A stretch of 40,797 nt of DNA from Thermoproteota archaeon (GCA_030549835.1 JAUQQR010000010.1:1-40797), one strand, 5' to 3'; shown: positions 1 to 9,900, counted from the first letter of the stretch. Program-made: numbers and translations. Notes: generated from the sequence alone by a model not told the origin.

Positions 1-49
1 TAAAAACCTAGGATGGAAACGGTGAAACTCTCTGGGTTGTAATTCAAAC

Positions 50-58
50 GTTTAAAAG
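50..58 (+). promoter_or_regulatory. TATA box of the first gene
   Basis: GTTTAAAAG lies about 40 bases before the preferred TTG start at 92. Transcription would begin near 80, giving a leader of about ten bases that holds the GGAGGTG ribosome binding site. Confidence 0.45.
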
Positions 59-91
59 TTTGAGTTATATCTTTAGTTGGAGGTGTCTATT

Positions 92-835
92 TTGGAATTT
101 AGGGTGAGTGCATATTTTCTACTCTATGCTCTTCTTGCTGGTATGCTATTACTAGTAGTGGTTCTACAAATGCTAAAGTTTAAAGGACTACACTTAGAGG
201 AGGCTATACTAGTTGAGTATGGTGTAGAGAAGGATAGTAGAGGCTATAATGTGAGTATTTATGCCGACTATACTATATGTTACGAGTATAGTGGCGTCCA
301 GGCTACTAGGTTTAACTTATCTCTAATACTATATTATGGTGGTACTAGCGGGAACATTAGCGAGTTGAAGATCCCACTTGGTGATAGAGGATGTATAGAT
401 GTCCCCAGGGGGGTTCTAGACTTTAATGTTCCTATTCTATGGGTTGGGGATCCATATAGAACTAGTATACCATATAGTGAGTTAGAGGTTAGAGAGCCTG
501 GAATAATTATAGCCTACTATAGGAATCCTCTAGTAGAGGCTACTATGGTTTATAGGCTTCTAGTAGAAGATTTAAATATAACTGTTTATAGGTCTGGAGA
601 GTATATGTTAAGGCTAGAGCTCCTTGAAGGCTATAATATAGTTGATGTAAAGAGTATTCAATGTAAAGATCTATGTACAGTTAGCATAGATCATAAACCT
701 AATGTTACAGCATATAATGTTAAAGGTATTAGAGAAAAGATACCATCAAATATACTAGATCTAGGGACAATAGCTGCAACTATATTAGCAGTCACGCTAG
801 CCATATACATGTATAAGAGGCAATCTAAACGTTAA
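92..835 (+). CDS. Membrane-anchored protein with external domain, function unknown
   Basis: I do not recognise the family. There is a hydrophobic helix near the N-terminus (AYFLLYALLAGMLL region), a domain of about 190 residues rich in beta-type sequence with several possible N-glycosylation sites, and a C-terminal helix (TIAATILAVTLAIYMY) followed by a basic KRQSKR tail. This predicts a protein held at both ends with most of its mass outside the cell. The frame is open from a TTG at 77, but GGAGGTG at 79-85 lies six bases before the TTG at 92, so I prefer 92. It sits 48 bases upstream of a peptide transporter operon in the same direction and could be an accessory surface protein, but that rests only on position. 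Confidence 0.6.
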   Translation: MEFRVSAYFLLYALLAGMLLLVVVLQMLKFKGLHLEEAILVEYGVEKDSRGYNVSIYADYTICYEYSGVQATRFNLSLILYYGGTSGNISELKIPLGDRGCIDVPRGVLDFNVPILWVGDPYRTSIPYSELEVREPGIIIAYYRNPLVEATMVYRLLVEDLNITVYRSGEYMLRLELLEGYNIVDVKSIQCKDLCTVSIDHKPNVTAYNVKGIREKIPSNILDLGTIAATILAVTLAIYMYKRQSKR

Positions 836-836
836 A

Positions 837-844
837 CTTATAAA
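837..844 (+). promoter_or_regulatory. TATA box of the peptide-binding protein gene
   Basis: CTTATAAA begins just after the preceding stop codon. Initiation would fall near 868, just before the GGTGA ribosome binding site and the ATG at 884. Confidence 0.5.
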
Positions 845-883
845 CCCTCACGGGTAAATAATACTATGGCTAGGTGAAATATT

Positions 884-3800
884 ATGAGTAGGCTAAAGTC
901 ATTGATTGCCGTGGGTCTAGTTCTCATCCTATTAATGCCTGTTTTAGCTGTTCTCCCGGCTCAAGCTCAAGTTAAGGGTCCTGCAGTTGATAGAGTTGAG
1001 TGGTTTAGAGTCAATCTACCAGATGTGGAACCAGCTATAACAGCAGGCACAATAGATCTATATATCTTTGGAAGAGTTCCAAGTGATGTAGCTGTAAGAT
1101 TAGCGGCAACACCAGGTATCAGAATAGTTACAGCTCCAGCGGGATTAACAGACATAGTTTTAAACCCTGCACCTGTTCATATTATAAAGCTTCCTGACCG
1201 ACTTGATAAGGATACTGTAGCCTTAAGACTTGGAGTAAATCCAATATTAATAAGATATACTGAGTATATACCTGAAGAGCGTAAGACTTTAGTTGAGCTT
1301 TGTGGTGTAGTAGATTTACCTAGAGATGCTGAGGAAGTATTTAAGAGTACTAAGGTAACATTTAACCCGTTCTGTATTAGAGAACTTAGATTTGAGTTAA
1401 ACTATGTATTTGATAGAGAAAAGATTCTAAGAGAAGTATATAGAGGATTTGCAACAATAAAGTACACACACTATGGCCCAGATGATCCAACATATGTCGA
1501 AATTGCTGATATAGTTGCTAAATACGCGTTCACATATGATTTTGAAAGAGTTAGAAGGAGAGTATCTGATATTATGACAGCTGCTGGAGCAGACTTAATA
1601 GGTGGTAAATGGAATTATAAGGGAAAGACTGTCGACATAGTTGGTATTATTAGAGTAGAGGATGAGAGATTACTACTAGGTAGAGCTTTTGCCCTAGAAT
1701 TATTAAAGTTAGGATTTAATGTTATACCTTCAGAGTTAGAATTTGGACCAGCAATTGGTATAGTCTATGGTAGTAATCCTATTGATTTCGAGTGGCACTT
1801 CTACACAGAAGGATGGGGTAAAGGAGTATTAGATAGGTGGGATCCTGGAAACTTAGCACAATTTGGTGCAGATACTTTAGGGTATCTACCCGGTTGGGGT
1901 GAGCCTGAGTACTGGAATTATAAGCATGAACTTACAATTGACGGTAAAAATGCTTCAGAATATGCTAATATGGCTTACTATATGAATGTTAAAAGTAAAG
2001 ATGAGTGGATTGATGCTATCAAGAAAGGTACTGAGTTAGCAATACTAGAATCAATTAGAATATGGGGATTCGCAACTCACGATAAGTGGCCTGTTAGAGC
2101 TGAAGTTCAAGGATTAACAGTAGATCTAGGAGCAGGTCTCAGAAGCCCATTCAACTGTAGAGGCTGGTTTGTACCAGGTAGAACTGATATTAAAGTTGGT
2201 CACCTATGGGTATTTACAGCTACTACAGTATGGAATACTTACAGAGGATTTAGAGATGTTTATAGTGTTGACCCAGCTAGATGTACATACGACTTTGTTG
2301 TTTGGAGACATCCATTTAGTGGAATGCCTATACCATTTAGAGTTAAGTTTACAGTAGAAACAGCTGGTCCAGAGGGTAAGCTTACAGTACCAGCAGATGC
2401 CATATGGTTTGATTCAGTAACTGATAAGTGGGTTTATGCTAAAGATCTGGGAAGAACTGAAGCTACTAGTAAAGTTGTATTTGATATGTCAATGTTCTTA
2501 GGAGCAAAGTGGCATCATGGACATACAATAACATGGGCTGATCTACTAGGATCACTAGCTTTATACTTAGATGCCGCATATGATCCAGAAAAGAGTAGAA
2601 TTGAGAGAGAATTCGTCTCAATATACAAGCCTGGATTCGATACTATTGTAGCTATTAGACCTATTGACAATAATTTAGAAGTCTACGTAGACTTCTGGCA
2701 TTTTGAGCCTAGTTATATTGCTGATTGGGCTACATGGGCTACAGCTACAACACTACCATTTGAACTTGTAGTTGCTCAAGATTATGTCGGGTATGTTAGT
2801 AAAGAGAGGGCTTTAAGCTTAACTAGATCTAGAGCTGAGGGATTACCATGGTTAAGTCTAGTTCTTAGAGGAGATGCAAGTCTAATAGTTGAGCATTTCA
2901 GAGCTGGTAGGATATCTTATGTAGATTATGTTAATTATATTACAATGCCTGATGGTAGGACTTTAATGGCTAGAGATGAGTGGGATTCTAGGGTTAGGAG
3001 TATTATATCATGGTTTGAGAAAACAGGAACTGTATGGGTATCTAATGGTCCATATATGTTAACATATTATAGTCCTGAAGAGCAGAAGTTAATACTTGAG
3101 GCATTTAGAGATCCAACATATCCATTTGGTCCTAGAGATTGGGTATTTGGTGAAGCAACTCCAGTTAAGATTATTAGAATTGAGGCTCCACTATTACCAG
3201 TACCTGGGACTGCTAAAGTTGTTATAACAGCTACTGGTGTTGGCGAGATTACTATTAAGTATATACTTAGAGATCCAGATACTCTAGCTATAGTAGCTAG
3301 TGGTGAAGCTACACCTAGACCTGAAGGTTTTGTTATTGAGCTTAAAGAAGATATTACAGAGATGTTACTACCATTTAGAGTTTATGATTTATTAATTATT
3401 GCTTATTCTAGTGATGTTACATTACCTGTTGAGACTACTGTTAGACTTCAGACTTTACCTGCTGGTTTAATTAGGGAGATTGCTGGTATTGAGAAGGCTG
3501 TAGGTGAGCTTGAGAAAGCTCTAGCTGAGACTACTAAATCACTAACTGCTAGGATGGATGAGTTAAGTGCTAGATTATCTGGTGAGTTAGCTGCTAGTGT
3601 TAGAGCCCTTAGTGATACATTATCAGAAGCTATTAGTGATCTTAGTAAAGCTACTAGCGAATCAATTAGAGCTTTAGGAACAGAGATGGGTAGACAGTTA
3701 GGAGAACTTAGATTAACAACAGAAGAGAGAATTACTGGAGTTGAGACTAGAGTGGCTAGAGAAATTGATGCTGTTAGGCAGTCATCAGATGCAGCTCAAT

Positions 3801-3889
3801 CAAATGCTAGATTAGCACTAATAGTAAGTATAATAAACTTAATATTAATATTAGCAGTATTAGGACTAATATACTTTAGAAGAAGCTAA
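884..3889 (+). CDS. Peptide-type ABC transporter substrate-binding protein with coiled-coil stalk
   Basis: This is an extracellular solute-binding protein of the SBP_bac_5 (dipeptide/oligopeptide) class. It has a signal peptide (about residues 1-28, ending PAQAQ) and a large binding domain to about residue 770. A beta-type segment follows, then a long heptad-like helical region (about 858-975, rich in Ala, Glu, Ser and Leu), and a C-terminal membrane helix ending YFRRS. Bacterial DppA proteins are about 530 residues. The extra length here is the stalk and anchor, which fits an archaeal lipoprotein-free design that holds the receptor above the membrane. GGTGA precedes the ATG. The two permeases and ATPase follow directly, so it is the receptor of that importer. 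The true substrate could be a peptide or an oligosaccharide. Confidence 0.85.
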   Translation: MSRLKSLIAVGLVLILLMPVLAVLPAQAQVKGPAVDRVEWFRVNLPDVEPAITAGTIDLYIFGRVPSDVAVRLAATPGIRIVTAPAGLTDIVLNPAPVHIIKLPDRLDKDTVALRLGVNPILIRYTEYIPEERKTLVELCGVVDLPRDAEEVFKSTKVTFNPFCIRELRFELNYVFDREKILREVYRGFATIKYTHYGPDDPTYVEIADIVAKYAFTYDFERVRRRVSDIMTAAGADLIGGKWNYKGKTVDIVGIIRVEDERLLLGRAFALELLKLGFNVIPSELEFGPAIGIVYGSNPIDFEWHFYTEGWGKGVLDRWDPGNLAQFGADTLGYLPGWGEPEYWNYKHELTIDGKNASEYANMAYYMNVKSKDEWIDAIKKGTELAILESIRIWGFATHDKWPVRAEVQGLTVDLGAGLRSPFNCRGWFVPGRTDIKVGHLWVFTATTVWNTYRGFRDVYSVDPARCTYDFVVWRHPFSGMPIPFRVKFTVETAGPEGKLTVPADAIWFDSVTDKWVYAKDLGRTEATSKVVFDMSMFLGAKWHHGHTITWADLLGSLALYLDAAYDPEKSRIEREFVSIYKPGFDTIVAIRPIDNNLEVYVDFWHFEPSYIADWATWATATTLPFELVVAQDYVGYVSKERALSLTRSRAEGLPWLSLVLRGDASLIVEHFRAGRISYVDYVNYITMPDGRTLMARDEWDSRVRSIISWFEKTGTVWVSNGPYMLTYYSPEEQKLILEAFRDPTYPFGPRDWVFGEATPVKIIRIEAPLLPVPGTAKVVITATGVGEITIKYILRDPDTLAIVASGEATPRPEGFVIELKEDITEMLLPFRVYDLLIIAYSSDVTLPVETTVRLQTLPAGLIREIAGIEKAVGELEKALAETTKSLTARMDELSARLSGELAASVRALSDTLSEAISDLSKATSESIRALGTEMGRQLGELRLTTEERITGVETRVAREIDAVRQSSDAAQSNARLALIVSIINLILILAVLGLIYFRRS

Positions 3890-3924
3890 ACTACATAGTT
3901 AAAGTAGGATCCTCTCCTCTAAAC

Positions 3925-3930
3925 TTTTTT
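3925..3930 (+). terminator. T-run after the binding-protein gene
   Basis: Six T residues lie 36 bases after the stop of the binding-protein gene, a typical archaeal termination signal. The same stretch overlaps the TATA box of the next gene. Confidence 0.4.
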
Positions 3931-3936
3931 ATTTAA
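3926..3936 (+). promoter_or_regulatory. TATA box of the permease operon
   Basis: TTTTTATTTAA is centred about 28 bases before the ATG at 3960, so the permease mRNA would be leaderless. This lets the permease-ATPase genes be expressed separately from the abundant binding protein. Confidence 0.45.
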
Positions 3937-3959
3937 GTTTTCTTTAATAGTTCTCTTTA

Positions 3960-5084
3960 ATGGTGTATTGTATGCCTTTAGATAGGCGATCTCTTAGAAT
4001 TATAGCTTTTAGAGGGTTAACATTAACATTTACTCTAATAGTTGTTGTCATATTAACAGCGATTATTGTTGGAGCCACTGGATATGATGAAGTTATCCTA
4101 AGAGCAGTTATTAATGAGCAAGTTAGAGCTTATAGAGAAGAGCTTAGTAGACCTGGATCACCAGTTCCACCTGAAGAGCGTGAGAGAATGGTTAGAGAGT
4201 ATAGAGATACTCTAGTTAGAGTTTATGGTTTAGATAAGCCATGGTATATAAGATCACTATCTAATGTACCTCGACTTGTTACCCTTGACCTTTACGTTAC
4301 CCAAGAGGAAGTAGCAGGTGTTCTAGGGTTAAGGAGACCCCTTAAAGTTGGGGATGCTATAGCAGTAGCCCTACCTAGAACTATAATCATGATTACCTTA
4401 GCGTATGTTATATCAGCATTTATATCTGTACCTATAGGTCCCTATATAGCCTATAAGAGAGGTAGCGTATTTGATAAGAGTGTTATAGTTTATGCAGCTA
4501 TAACTAACGCTTTTCCAGTCTGGTGGATTGCTATGCTATCTATATTCATATTCGGCTTCTACCTAGGCTTAGCTCCGACTAGTTATAGACCTATTATAGC
4601 TCAAATCTCCAAGCTTAGTGATGCCATCTATAGTCTAAATATTACAAATATAATACTAACATTTAAGGATATCCTATATTACTCTTATCTCCCAATACTA
4701 GTAGTTACGTTTAGCTTACTAGGAGCATGGCTCTACTCAGCTAGAGCTGTAGCTATTAGAGTAGTTAGTGAAGATTATGTAGCAGCAGCTAGAGCTAAAG
4801 GATTATCAGAGAGTACTATTGTTAGAAAATATATCTTAAGAGTTATAGCTGGCCCTATATTAACGTTTGTAATACTAGGATTAGCTGGTAGTATTGGAGG
4901 ATATATTATTACTGAAACAGTATTCGACTGGCCTGGTATGGGCCTACTATACTATGTTGCTATATCTACAGGAGATAGCCCAACTATACTAGCCTTAGTA
5001 TATGTTACTACCCTAGTATACATTGTAGCTAGGTTTATACTAGAGGTATTATATGTAATATTAGATCCGAGGGTGAAGCTCTAA
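3960..5084 (+). CDS. dppB: Peptide-type ABC transporter permease, DppB-like
   Basis: This is the first of two membrane subunits of the importer. An N-terminal helix (about residues 15-37) is followed by an external loop of about 100 residues. The binding-protein-dependent transport domain comes next, with the coupling (EAA) loop near residues 268-295 (SEDYVAAARAKGLSESTIVR). The C-terminal region ends in the usual DPRVKL of DppB/OppB proteins. The length of 374 residues is somewhat more than the bacterial 310-340 because of the external loop. The start at 3960 matches a leaderless transcript from the TATA box; an internal ATG at 3972 is an alternative. It overlaps the next gene by one base (TAATG), which indicates translational coupling. 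Confidence 0.88.
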   Translation: MVYCMPLDRRSLRIIAFRGLTLTFTLIVVVILTAIIVGATGYDEVILRAVINEQVRAYREELSRPGSPVPPEERERMVREYRDTLVRVYGLDKPWYIRSLSNVPRLVTLDLYVTQEEVAGVLGLRRPLKVGDAIAVALPRTIIMITLAYVISAFISVPIGPYIAYKRGSVFDKSVIVYAAITNAFPVWWIAMLSIFIFGFYLGLAPTSYRPIIAQISKLSDAIYSLNITNIILTFKDILYYSYLPILVVTFSLLGAWLYSARAVAIRVVSEDYVAAARAKGLSESTIVRKYILRVIAGPILTFVILGLAGSIGGYIITETVFDWPGMGLLYYVAISTGDSPTILALVYVTTLVYIVARFILEVLYVILDPRVKL

Positions 5085-6634
5085 TGAGTAAGATGCCTGT
5101 AAAAGAGAGTTTTATATCATATATTGCTAGGTCTATCAAAGAAGGTCTTAGAGAAGTTCTCACCTATAATATGGGTAGAGTTGGGCTAGCAATACTAGTA
5201 TTCATGGTAGTAATGTCCATTTATTCTATAATTGTATTACCTGGGGACTTCCCAGCAATGTGGAGGTATGTTACGGAGCCTCCATGGATCTATAATCCTA
5301 GAAGCGCCCTACCATCATGGGTTGAATATCTTGGATTCGATGTATCCGAGACTAGAACCTATACTGCTATTAGACCTCAAGAGTCCAGGGTAATAATAAA
5401 CCCAGATGATCTGTTTAGGTATGCACCAGAAGTAGAGCGCGCGCTAGGAGCTAGGCGTGTAGCACTAATAGGCTACTTAGAGGTATATAGAGTAGAGTAT
5501 AATCTCGACTCTAGGAGTTACCCTCAAGACATTATAGTATTATTTAATGTTAAAGCATCTGAGAATGTTAACTTAACTAATATTAGAGTAATCGCATTAC
5601 TATATGTTACAAGACCCGATGATGTTATTCTTAAAATTGGAGAGTTAAGTGTATCGTTAAATATGCTTAACTATATGAAGGCTACTCATGAGTACTTCTC
5701 ACTCCCATATATTAGTTATTATAATCTTAACTTAACACTTGAGGAGATGAAAACATACTTTAATATAGCCATATTTGGCAAACCTATTACGAGTAGAGAG
5801 TTTGAATCTCTTAGAGGCACTTACCAGATAACACTTGTTCTACTATATATAGGTATTGATCCAAGAGAGATTAGTAGGCTTATAGCAGATAGGAGTTTGA
5901 GCGTATCTGTGGATATTAAAGTCCTAGGCACATCTTACGGTTTACTAGGCACTGACATCTATGGTAGAGATCTATTCATGGGCTTACTATTCGGGTTCCC
6001 AGTAGCTTTAACAATAGGATTCCTAGTTTCTCTAGCTATAGTAGCTATAGGTTTAACATTAGGAGTTATTAGCGGCTACTTTGGTGGTAGAATTGATGAG
6101 ATTATTCAGAGGGCTATTGATATAATTGCTAATATCCCACTGCTACCAATACTTATACTCGTAGGCGTAGCTATACAAACTCAGGGTTGGACTGGGTGGC
6201 CTGCCTTATCTATTATAATGATTATACTAGTAGCTTTTAGTTGGGGCGGTGTAGCCATAATATCTAGGAGTATGGCTTTAAGTATAAAGTCTGAGCCATA
6301 TATTGAAGCTGCTAAAGCACTAGGAGCATCAACTACAAGAATAATATTTAGGCATATTATACCCCAGATAATACCATATGCTATGGCTGCGCTAGTATTC
6401 GGGGTACCATCAGCTATAATAGCTGAGGCTGGTCTCAGCGTTCTAGGCATAGATCACGGTTTGCCAACTTGGGGTAGATTATTAGCTGATGCTCAAGCCA
6501 ATAGAGGTGTAGCTTATAATATGTGGTGGTGGGTTTTACCTCCAGGTCTCCTACTAGGACTATTTAGCTTTGCATTTGTAGCCTTAGGCTTCACATTAGA
6601 GACTATAGTTGAGCCTAGACTTAGGAGGAGGTGA
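5084..6634 (+). CDS. dppC: Peptide-type ABC transporter permease, DppC-like, with large external insert
   Basis: This is the second membrane subunit. It has a cytoplasmic N-terminus and first helix (about residues 33-55). A long insert of roughly 220 residues follows before the canonical motif GTDIYGRDLFMGLLFG, then the transport domain with the EAA loop near 403-430 (EAAKALGAS) and the C-terminal EPRLRRR. Bacterial DppC proteins are about 300 residues, so the insert, on the outer side by topology, is the odd feature and may dock the stalked receptor. Its stop lies inside the ribosome binding site of the ATPase gene, so the genes are tightly coupled. Confidence 0.88.
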   Translation: MSKMPVKESFISYIARSIKEGLREVLTYNMGRVGLAILVFMVVMSIYSIIVLPGDFPAMWRYVTEPPWIYNPRSALPSWVEYLGFDVSETRTYTAIRPQESRVIINPDDLFRYAPEVERALGARRVALIGYLEVYRVEYNLDSRSYPQDIIVLFNVKASENVNLTNIRVIALLYVTRPDDVILKIGELSVSLNMLNYMKATHEYFSLPYISYYNLNLTLEEMKTYFNIAIFGKPITSREFESLRGTYQITLVLLYIGIDPREISRLIADRSLSVSVDIKVLGTSYGLLGTDIYGRDLFMGLLFGFPVALTIGFLVSLAIVAIGLTLGVISGYFGGRIDEIIQRAIDIIANIPLLPILILVGVAIQTQGWTGWPALSIIMIILVAFSWGGVAIISRSMALSIKSEPYIEAAKALGASTTRIIFRHIIPQIIPYAMAALVFGVPSAIIAEAGLSVLGIDHGLPTWGRLLADAQANRGVAYNMWWWVLPPGLLLGLFSFAFVALGFTLETIVEPRLRRR

Positions 6635-6639
6635 TTAGA

Positions 6640-7728
6640 GTGGAGCCTCTACTAAAAGTTGAAAATTTAAAAGTCTGGTTCCCAATCAGGAAGGGGTTTA
6701 TAGGAACACTACTAGGTAGGGCTGAGTATGTTAGAGCAGTTGATGGCATATCATTTAATATACATGAGGAAGAGACGTTCTGCCTAGTAGGGGAGAGTGG
6801 CTGTGGTAAAACTACAACTGCAAGAGCAATAATGATGCTCATAGACTGGGGTGATATTAAGAGTGGTAGAGTATTAGTCAAACCTCACGAGGAAGTATTA
6901 ACTGAGATATCTAAAATTCAACCTGAAGCAGTTATTAATGGAGTATACGTAGACTTATTTAAGACTAGGGGGTACGCTAATAAGCTTATGAGAAGAGAAA
7001 TACAGATAATATTCCAGGACCCCTTCGGCAGTATTAACCCGAGAATGAGGGTATATGATGTTGTAGAAGAGCCTTTAGTAATACATGGTATTGGAGGTAG
7101 AGAAGAGAGAGTCGAGGCTGTAGCTAAAGCTTTAACAGCAGTTAAACTCACACCACCAGAAGAGTTCATGTATAGATATCCACACCAGCTTAGCGGAGGC
7201 CAGAGGCAAAGAGTTGCTATAGCTAGAACTCTAGTCCTCAACCCTAAAATACTACTAGCTGATGAGCCAGTATCTATGCTAGACGTATCTATTAGAGCTG
7301 AGATACTTCAAGTCCTAGAAGAGCTTAAGAAAACCAGAGATATGGGGATCATATTTATAACTCATGATATAGCATTAGCTAGATATATATGTGATAAGAT
7401 AGCTGTAATGTACCTCGGTAAGATTGTTGAGTTAGCAGACTCAGATACTATAATAGAGAAGCCACTACACCCCTATACTAGAGCTCTTATGAGCGCTGTA
7501 CCAGATGTTATACCAGAGAATAGGTTAGTCTTAAGAAATGTACCTATTAAGGGTGAGGTCCCGAGCGCTGTAAGGATACCAGCAGGCTGTAGGTTTAGAC
7601 CTAGATGTGTAGCATATGACCAGAATAGCTGGGTTCAAGAATATTGCATGAAGGAGGAGCCAGGCCTAGCTGAGGTTGAAAAAGGACATTATGTAGCATG
7701 CTGGATTCCTATAAGGAGGAGGGTTTAG
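6640..7728 (+). CDS. dppF: Peptide-type ABC transporter ATPase, DppF/OppF-like
   Basis: This is a cytoplasmic nucleotide-binding subunit that powers import. Counting from the GTG at 6631, Walker A GESGCGKTTT is near residue 53, the signature LSGGQRQRVAIAR near 187, Walker B ILLADEP near 207 and the switch His in FITHD. A C-terminal oligopeptide domain follows with the Cys pattern CRFRPRC and a further Cys about 14 residues on. GGAGGTGA at 6626-6633 lies six bases before the GTG at 6640, so I prefer that start to the in-frame GTG at 6631. Peptide importers normally have two different ATPases. Only one is present here, so it either acts as a homodimer or pairs with a subunit encoded elsewhere. 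The gene ends convergently, overlapping the next gene by four bases. Confidence 0.9.
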   Translation: MEPLLKVENLKVWFPIRKGFIGTLLGRAEYVRAVDGISFNIHEEETFCLVGESGCGKTTTARAIMMLIDWGDIKSGRVLVKPHEEVLTEISKIQPEAVINGVYVDLFKTRGYANKLMRREIQIIFQDPFGSINPRMRVYDVVEEPLVIHGIGGREERVEAVAKALTAVKLTPPEEFMYRYPHQLSGGQRQRVAIARTLVLNPKILLADEPVSMLDVSIRAEILQVLEELKKTRDMGIIFITHDIALARYICDKIAVMYLGKIVELADSDTIIEKPLHPYTRALMSAVPDVIPENRLVLRNVPIKGEVPSAVRIPAGCRFRPRCVAYDQNSWVQEYCMKEEPGLAEVEKGHYVACWIPIRRRV

Positions 7729-9770
7729 CTTCTTGTACTCTCAGCTAGAATCTCAGCTATATCCATAACCTTAAAGTTAAACTGCTCAGCCTCACCCCTA
7801 AACATTACATTGCAGTATGGGCATGAGACAGCTAGTATACGCTCCCCGCTACCCTCAGCTAGCGTTTTCGCAGCCTCCTCACTCCTAACTCTACTAATCC
7901 TCTCTCCCTTCTTAACTTCATAGAATAGCTGTCCTCCCCCACCACCACAGCAGAAGCTCCTGTCTCTACTCCTAGGCATCTCTATTAGGTTAAGTCTACG
8001 TATAGATTTAATTATGCCTCTAGGCTCCTCAAATACATTATTCCACCTCCCCAAGTAGCATGGATCATGGTATGTGACTATGGCCCTATAAGATCCAGGT
8101 TTAATCCTACCCTCCCTTATAAGCCTATACAGTAGTATAGTATGGTGTTCAACATTTAACTTATCAATAACCCAAGCCTTATCTCCAAGTCTATTCTTAA
8201 TATAATCCCTATATCTAGCATACTCCCACTTAAATGCAGTATAGCAGTGTGGACAGTTTACTAGAATCTTCTTAAACCTATACTTAGATATAGAGTCTAA
8301 TGCTCCAACAGCCTTCTCGATGAACATGAGCTCCTCCCCCATTCTAAGCGCTGGGTCCCCTGTACATACATTATCTGGAATAACTGCCACCTTGATATTA
8401 GCCCTCCTTAATAGCTCTATTAGACTCTCAGCTACACTCCTAACACGTGGATCATAGACTGTCACGCAGCCAGGCCAATATAGATACTCATATTCTACAT
8501 CAGGCCTAGCAATAATATCATCTCCGAACCTAGATTTAAGCTCCTCAAGCCACTCATCCCTACTCACTGGTGTAGAGCCTAGAGGATTCCCTAGATACTG
8601 CATACTAGATATACTATTAAGGACCCCTTCAGGTACACTCTCATCTCCAACACTTATCATACCCCTCCTAACATCTATAATAGTATCAACATGATGTATA
8701 AGGACTGGACACTCAAATACGCAGGCACCACAAGTAACACAACTCCATATAGCATCTGGGTCTACTCCAGTACTACCCCAAGGCTTATCATCCCATCTAC
8801 CATTATACATTAACTCTCTCATTGTAACAATTACGAGTCTAGGATCTAGAGGCTTACCTGAAGCATATGCAGGGCAAGAGTTTGTACATCTCATACAATT
8901 AGTGCAAGCATCCCAGTCTAGTCTCTGCTTCCACATAGAATACCTTAACTTAGTAATACCGACACCTAAACCACTAGATATCCTCTCATCTATGTCAGGA
9001 TATGATCTTAATGCTCCAACTGAAGGAGCCCTCCTAGAGAGGGCTATATTGAGGTTAGATGCTATAATATGCCATAGGTTAGTGAAGGGGATTAAGGCTA
9101 TAGTAGCCATAGCTATGAATAAGTGTATAACCCATAATACCCTATAGTATACTCTAATCTCATCAAATGATAGCTGGGATACTAGAGTATAGAAGATGTA
9201 GCCTATAGGATCAAATAGTGGAGACTCATACTCAGCCCTATAAGATGCGGCAGCAAGACCATTAAGAGCGAATCCTGTAATAACTATAACTATGAGTAAT
9301 AAGTGGACTAAGTAGTAGCTATAATCTCTAGGAAGATTCGGAGTTAAACCATAATACCTCCTAGCAATAGCAATAAGGCTACCAGTAATAACAGATAAGC
9401 CAGCAATATTCCCTAGAAACTTATATAGCTTCCAGACATCGCCAACGAGGAATGGGCCAAAGTAGTTATCTAGAGCTCTCAAGACAGTCATAGTGAATAG
9501 CCATAGAATACCGGCAAATATAAGTAGATGCATTAAACCAGGAAACCTATGCCTTAATACACGATACTGTAATAGACTAAATGTTAAGAGATTAGTAAGG
9601 ATACTACCATCTAGAACCCTAATCTTCTCACCATAAGCAGTCCACCTCCTATAAGCTAAAACTAAACTCGATATAACTACTGCTAGAGATATCACAGCTA
9701 GAATATATACTAGAGGCTTCAAGTCCTCAACTAGATGAAAATGCCTAATAACTATATCGCCCTCCAACAT
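7725..9770 (-). CDS. Cytochrome b / iron-sulfur oxidoreductase fusion, HdrD-like (NarI + 4Fe-4S + CCG)
   Basis: This predicted membrane electron-transfer protein joins a NarI-type cytochrome b domain (several helices with conserved His, about residues 1-250) to a ferredoxin domain and two CCG domains. The ferredoxin has two [4Fe-4S] motifs, CTNCMRCTNSCP near 288 and CVTCGACVFECP near 342. CCG domain 1 has GCVTVYD near 433, CTGDP near 470 and CPHC near 505. CCG domain 2 has DPCYLGR near 566, CCGGGGG near 606 and CPYC near 652. In domain 1 the CCG core is CTG, while domain 2 is canonical. The family moves electrons between quinol or heme b and a disulfide or similar acceptor (HdrDE, DsrMK and relatives). 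No partner subunit lies nearby, so the substrate cannot be named. It starts at an ATG with a weak ribosome binding site. Confidence 0.82.
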   Translation of the reverse strand: MLEGDIVIRHFHLVEDLKPLVYILAVISLAVVISSLVLAYRRWTAYGEKIRVLDGSILTNLLTFSLLQYRVLRHRFPGLMHLLIFAGILWLFTMTVLRALDNYFGPFLVGDVWKLYKFLGNIAGLSVITGSLIAIARRYYGLTPNLPRDYSYYLVHLLLIVIVITGFALNGLAAASYRAEYESPLFDPIGYIFYTLVSQLSFDEIRVYYRVLWVIHLFIAMATIALIPFTNLWHIIASNLNIALSRRAPSVGALRSYPDIDERISSGLGVGITKLRYSMWKQRLDWDACTNCMRCTNSCPAYASGKPLDPRLVIVTMRELMYNGRWDDKPWGSTGVDPDAIWSCVTCGACVFECPVLIHHVDTIIDVRRGMISVGDESVPEGVLNSISSMQYLGNPLGSTPVSRDEWLEELKSRFGDDIIARPDVEYEYLYWPGCVTVYDPRVRSVAESLIELLRRANIKVAVIPDNVCTGDPALRMGEELMFIEKAVGALDSISKYRFKKILVNCPHCYTAFKWEYARYRDYIKNRLGDKAWVIDKLNVEHHTILLYRLIREGRIKPGSYRAIVTYHDPCYLGRWNNVFEEPRGIIKSIRRLNLIEMPRSRDRSFCCGGGGGQLFYEVKKGERISRVRSEEAAKTLAEGSGERILAVSCPYCNVMFRGEAEQFNFKVMDIAEILAESTRS

Positions 9771-9900
9771 ACTTCAGCCTCATACCTAAACTAAACTAGT
9801 CTATCCTTATAATAATAAATCTATAGTATCGAAATATATATTGATTTATTTGATTAAGATCGTATAGCCGCATTATAGATTGTATTCCTCCAAAATATTA

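Noticed and set aside
8902-9147. Opposite-strand open frames such as this one, and those within uL10, alaS and the permeases
   Set aside because: They mirror well-supported genes, lack ribosome binding sites and show no recognisable domains; they result from the base composition of the genes opposite.
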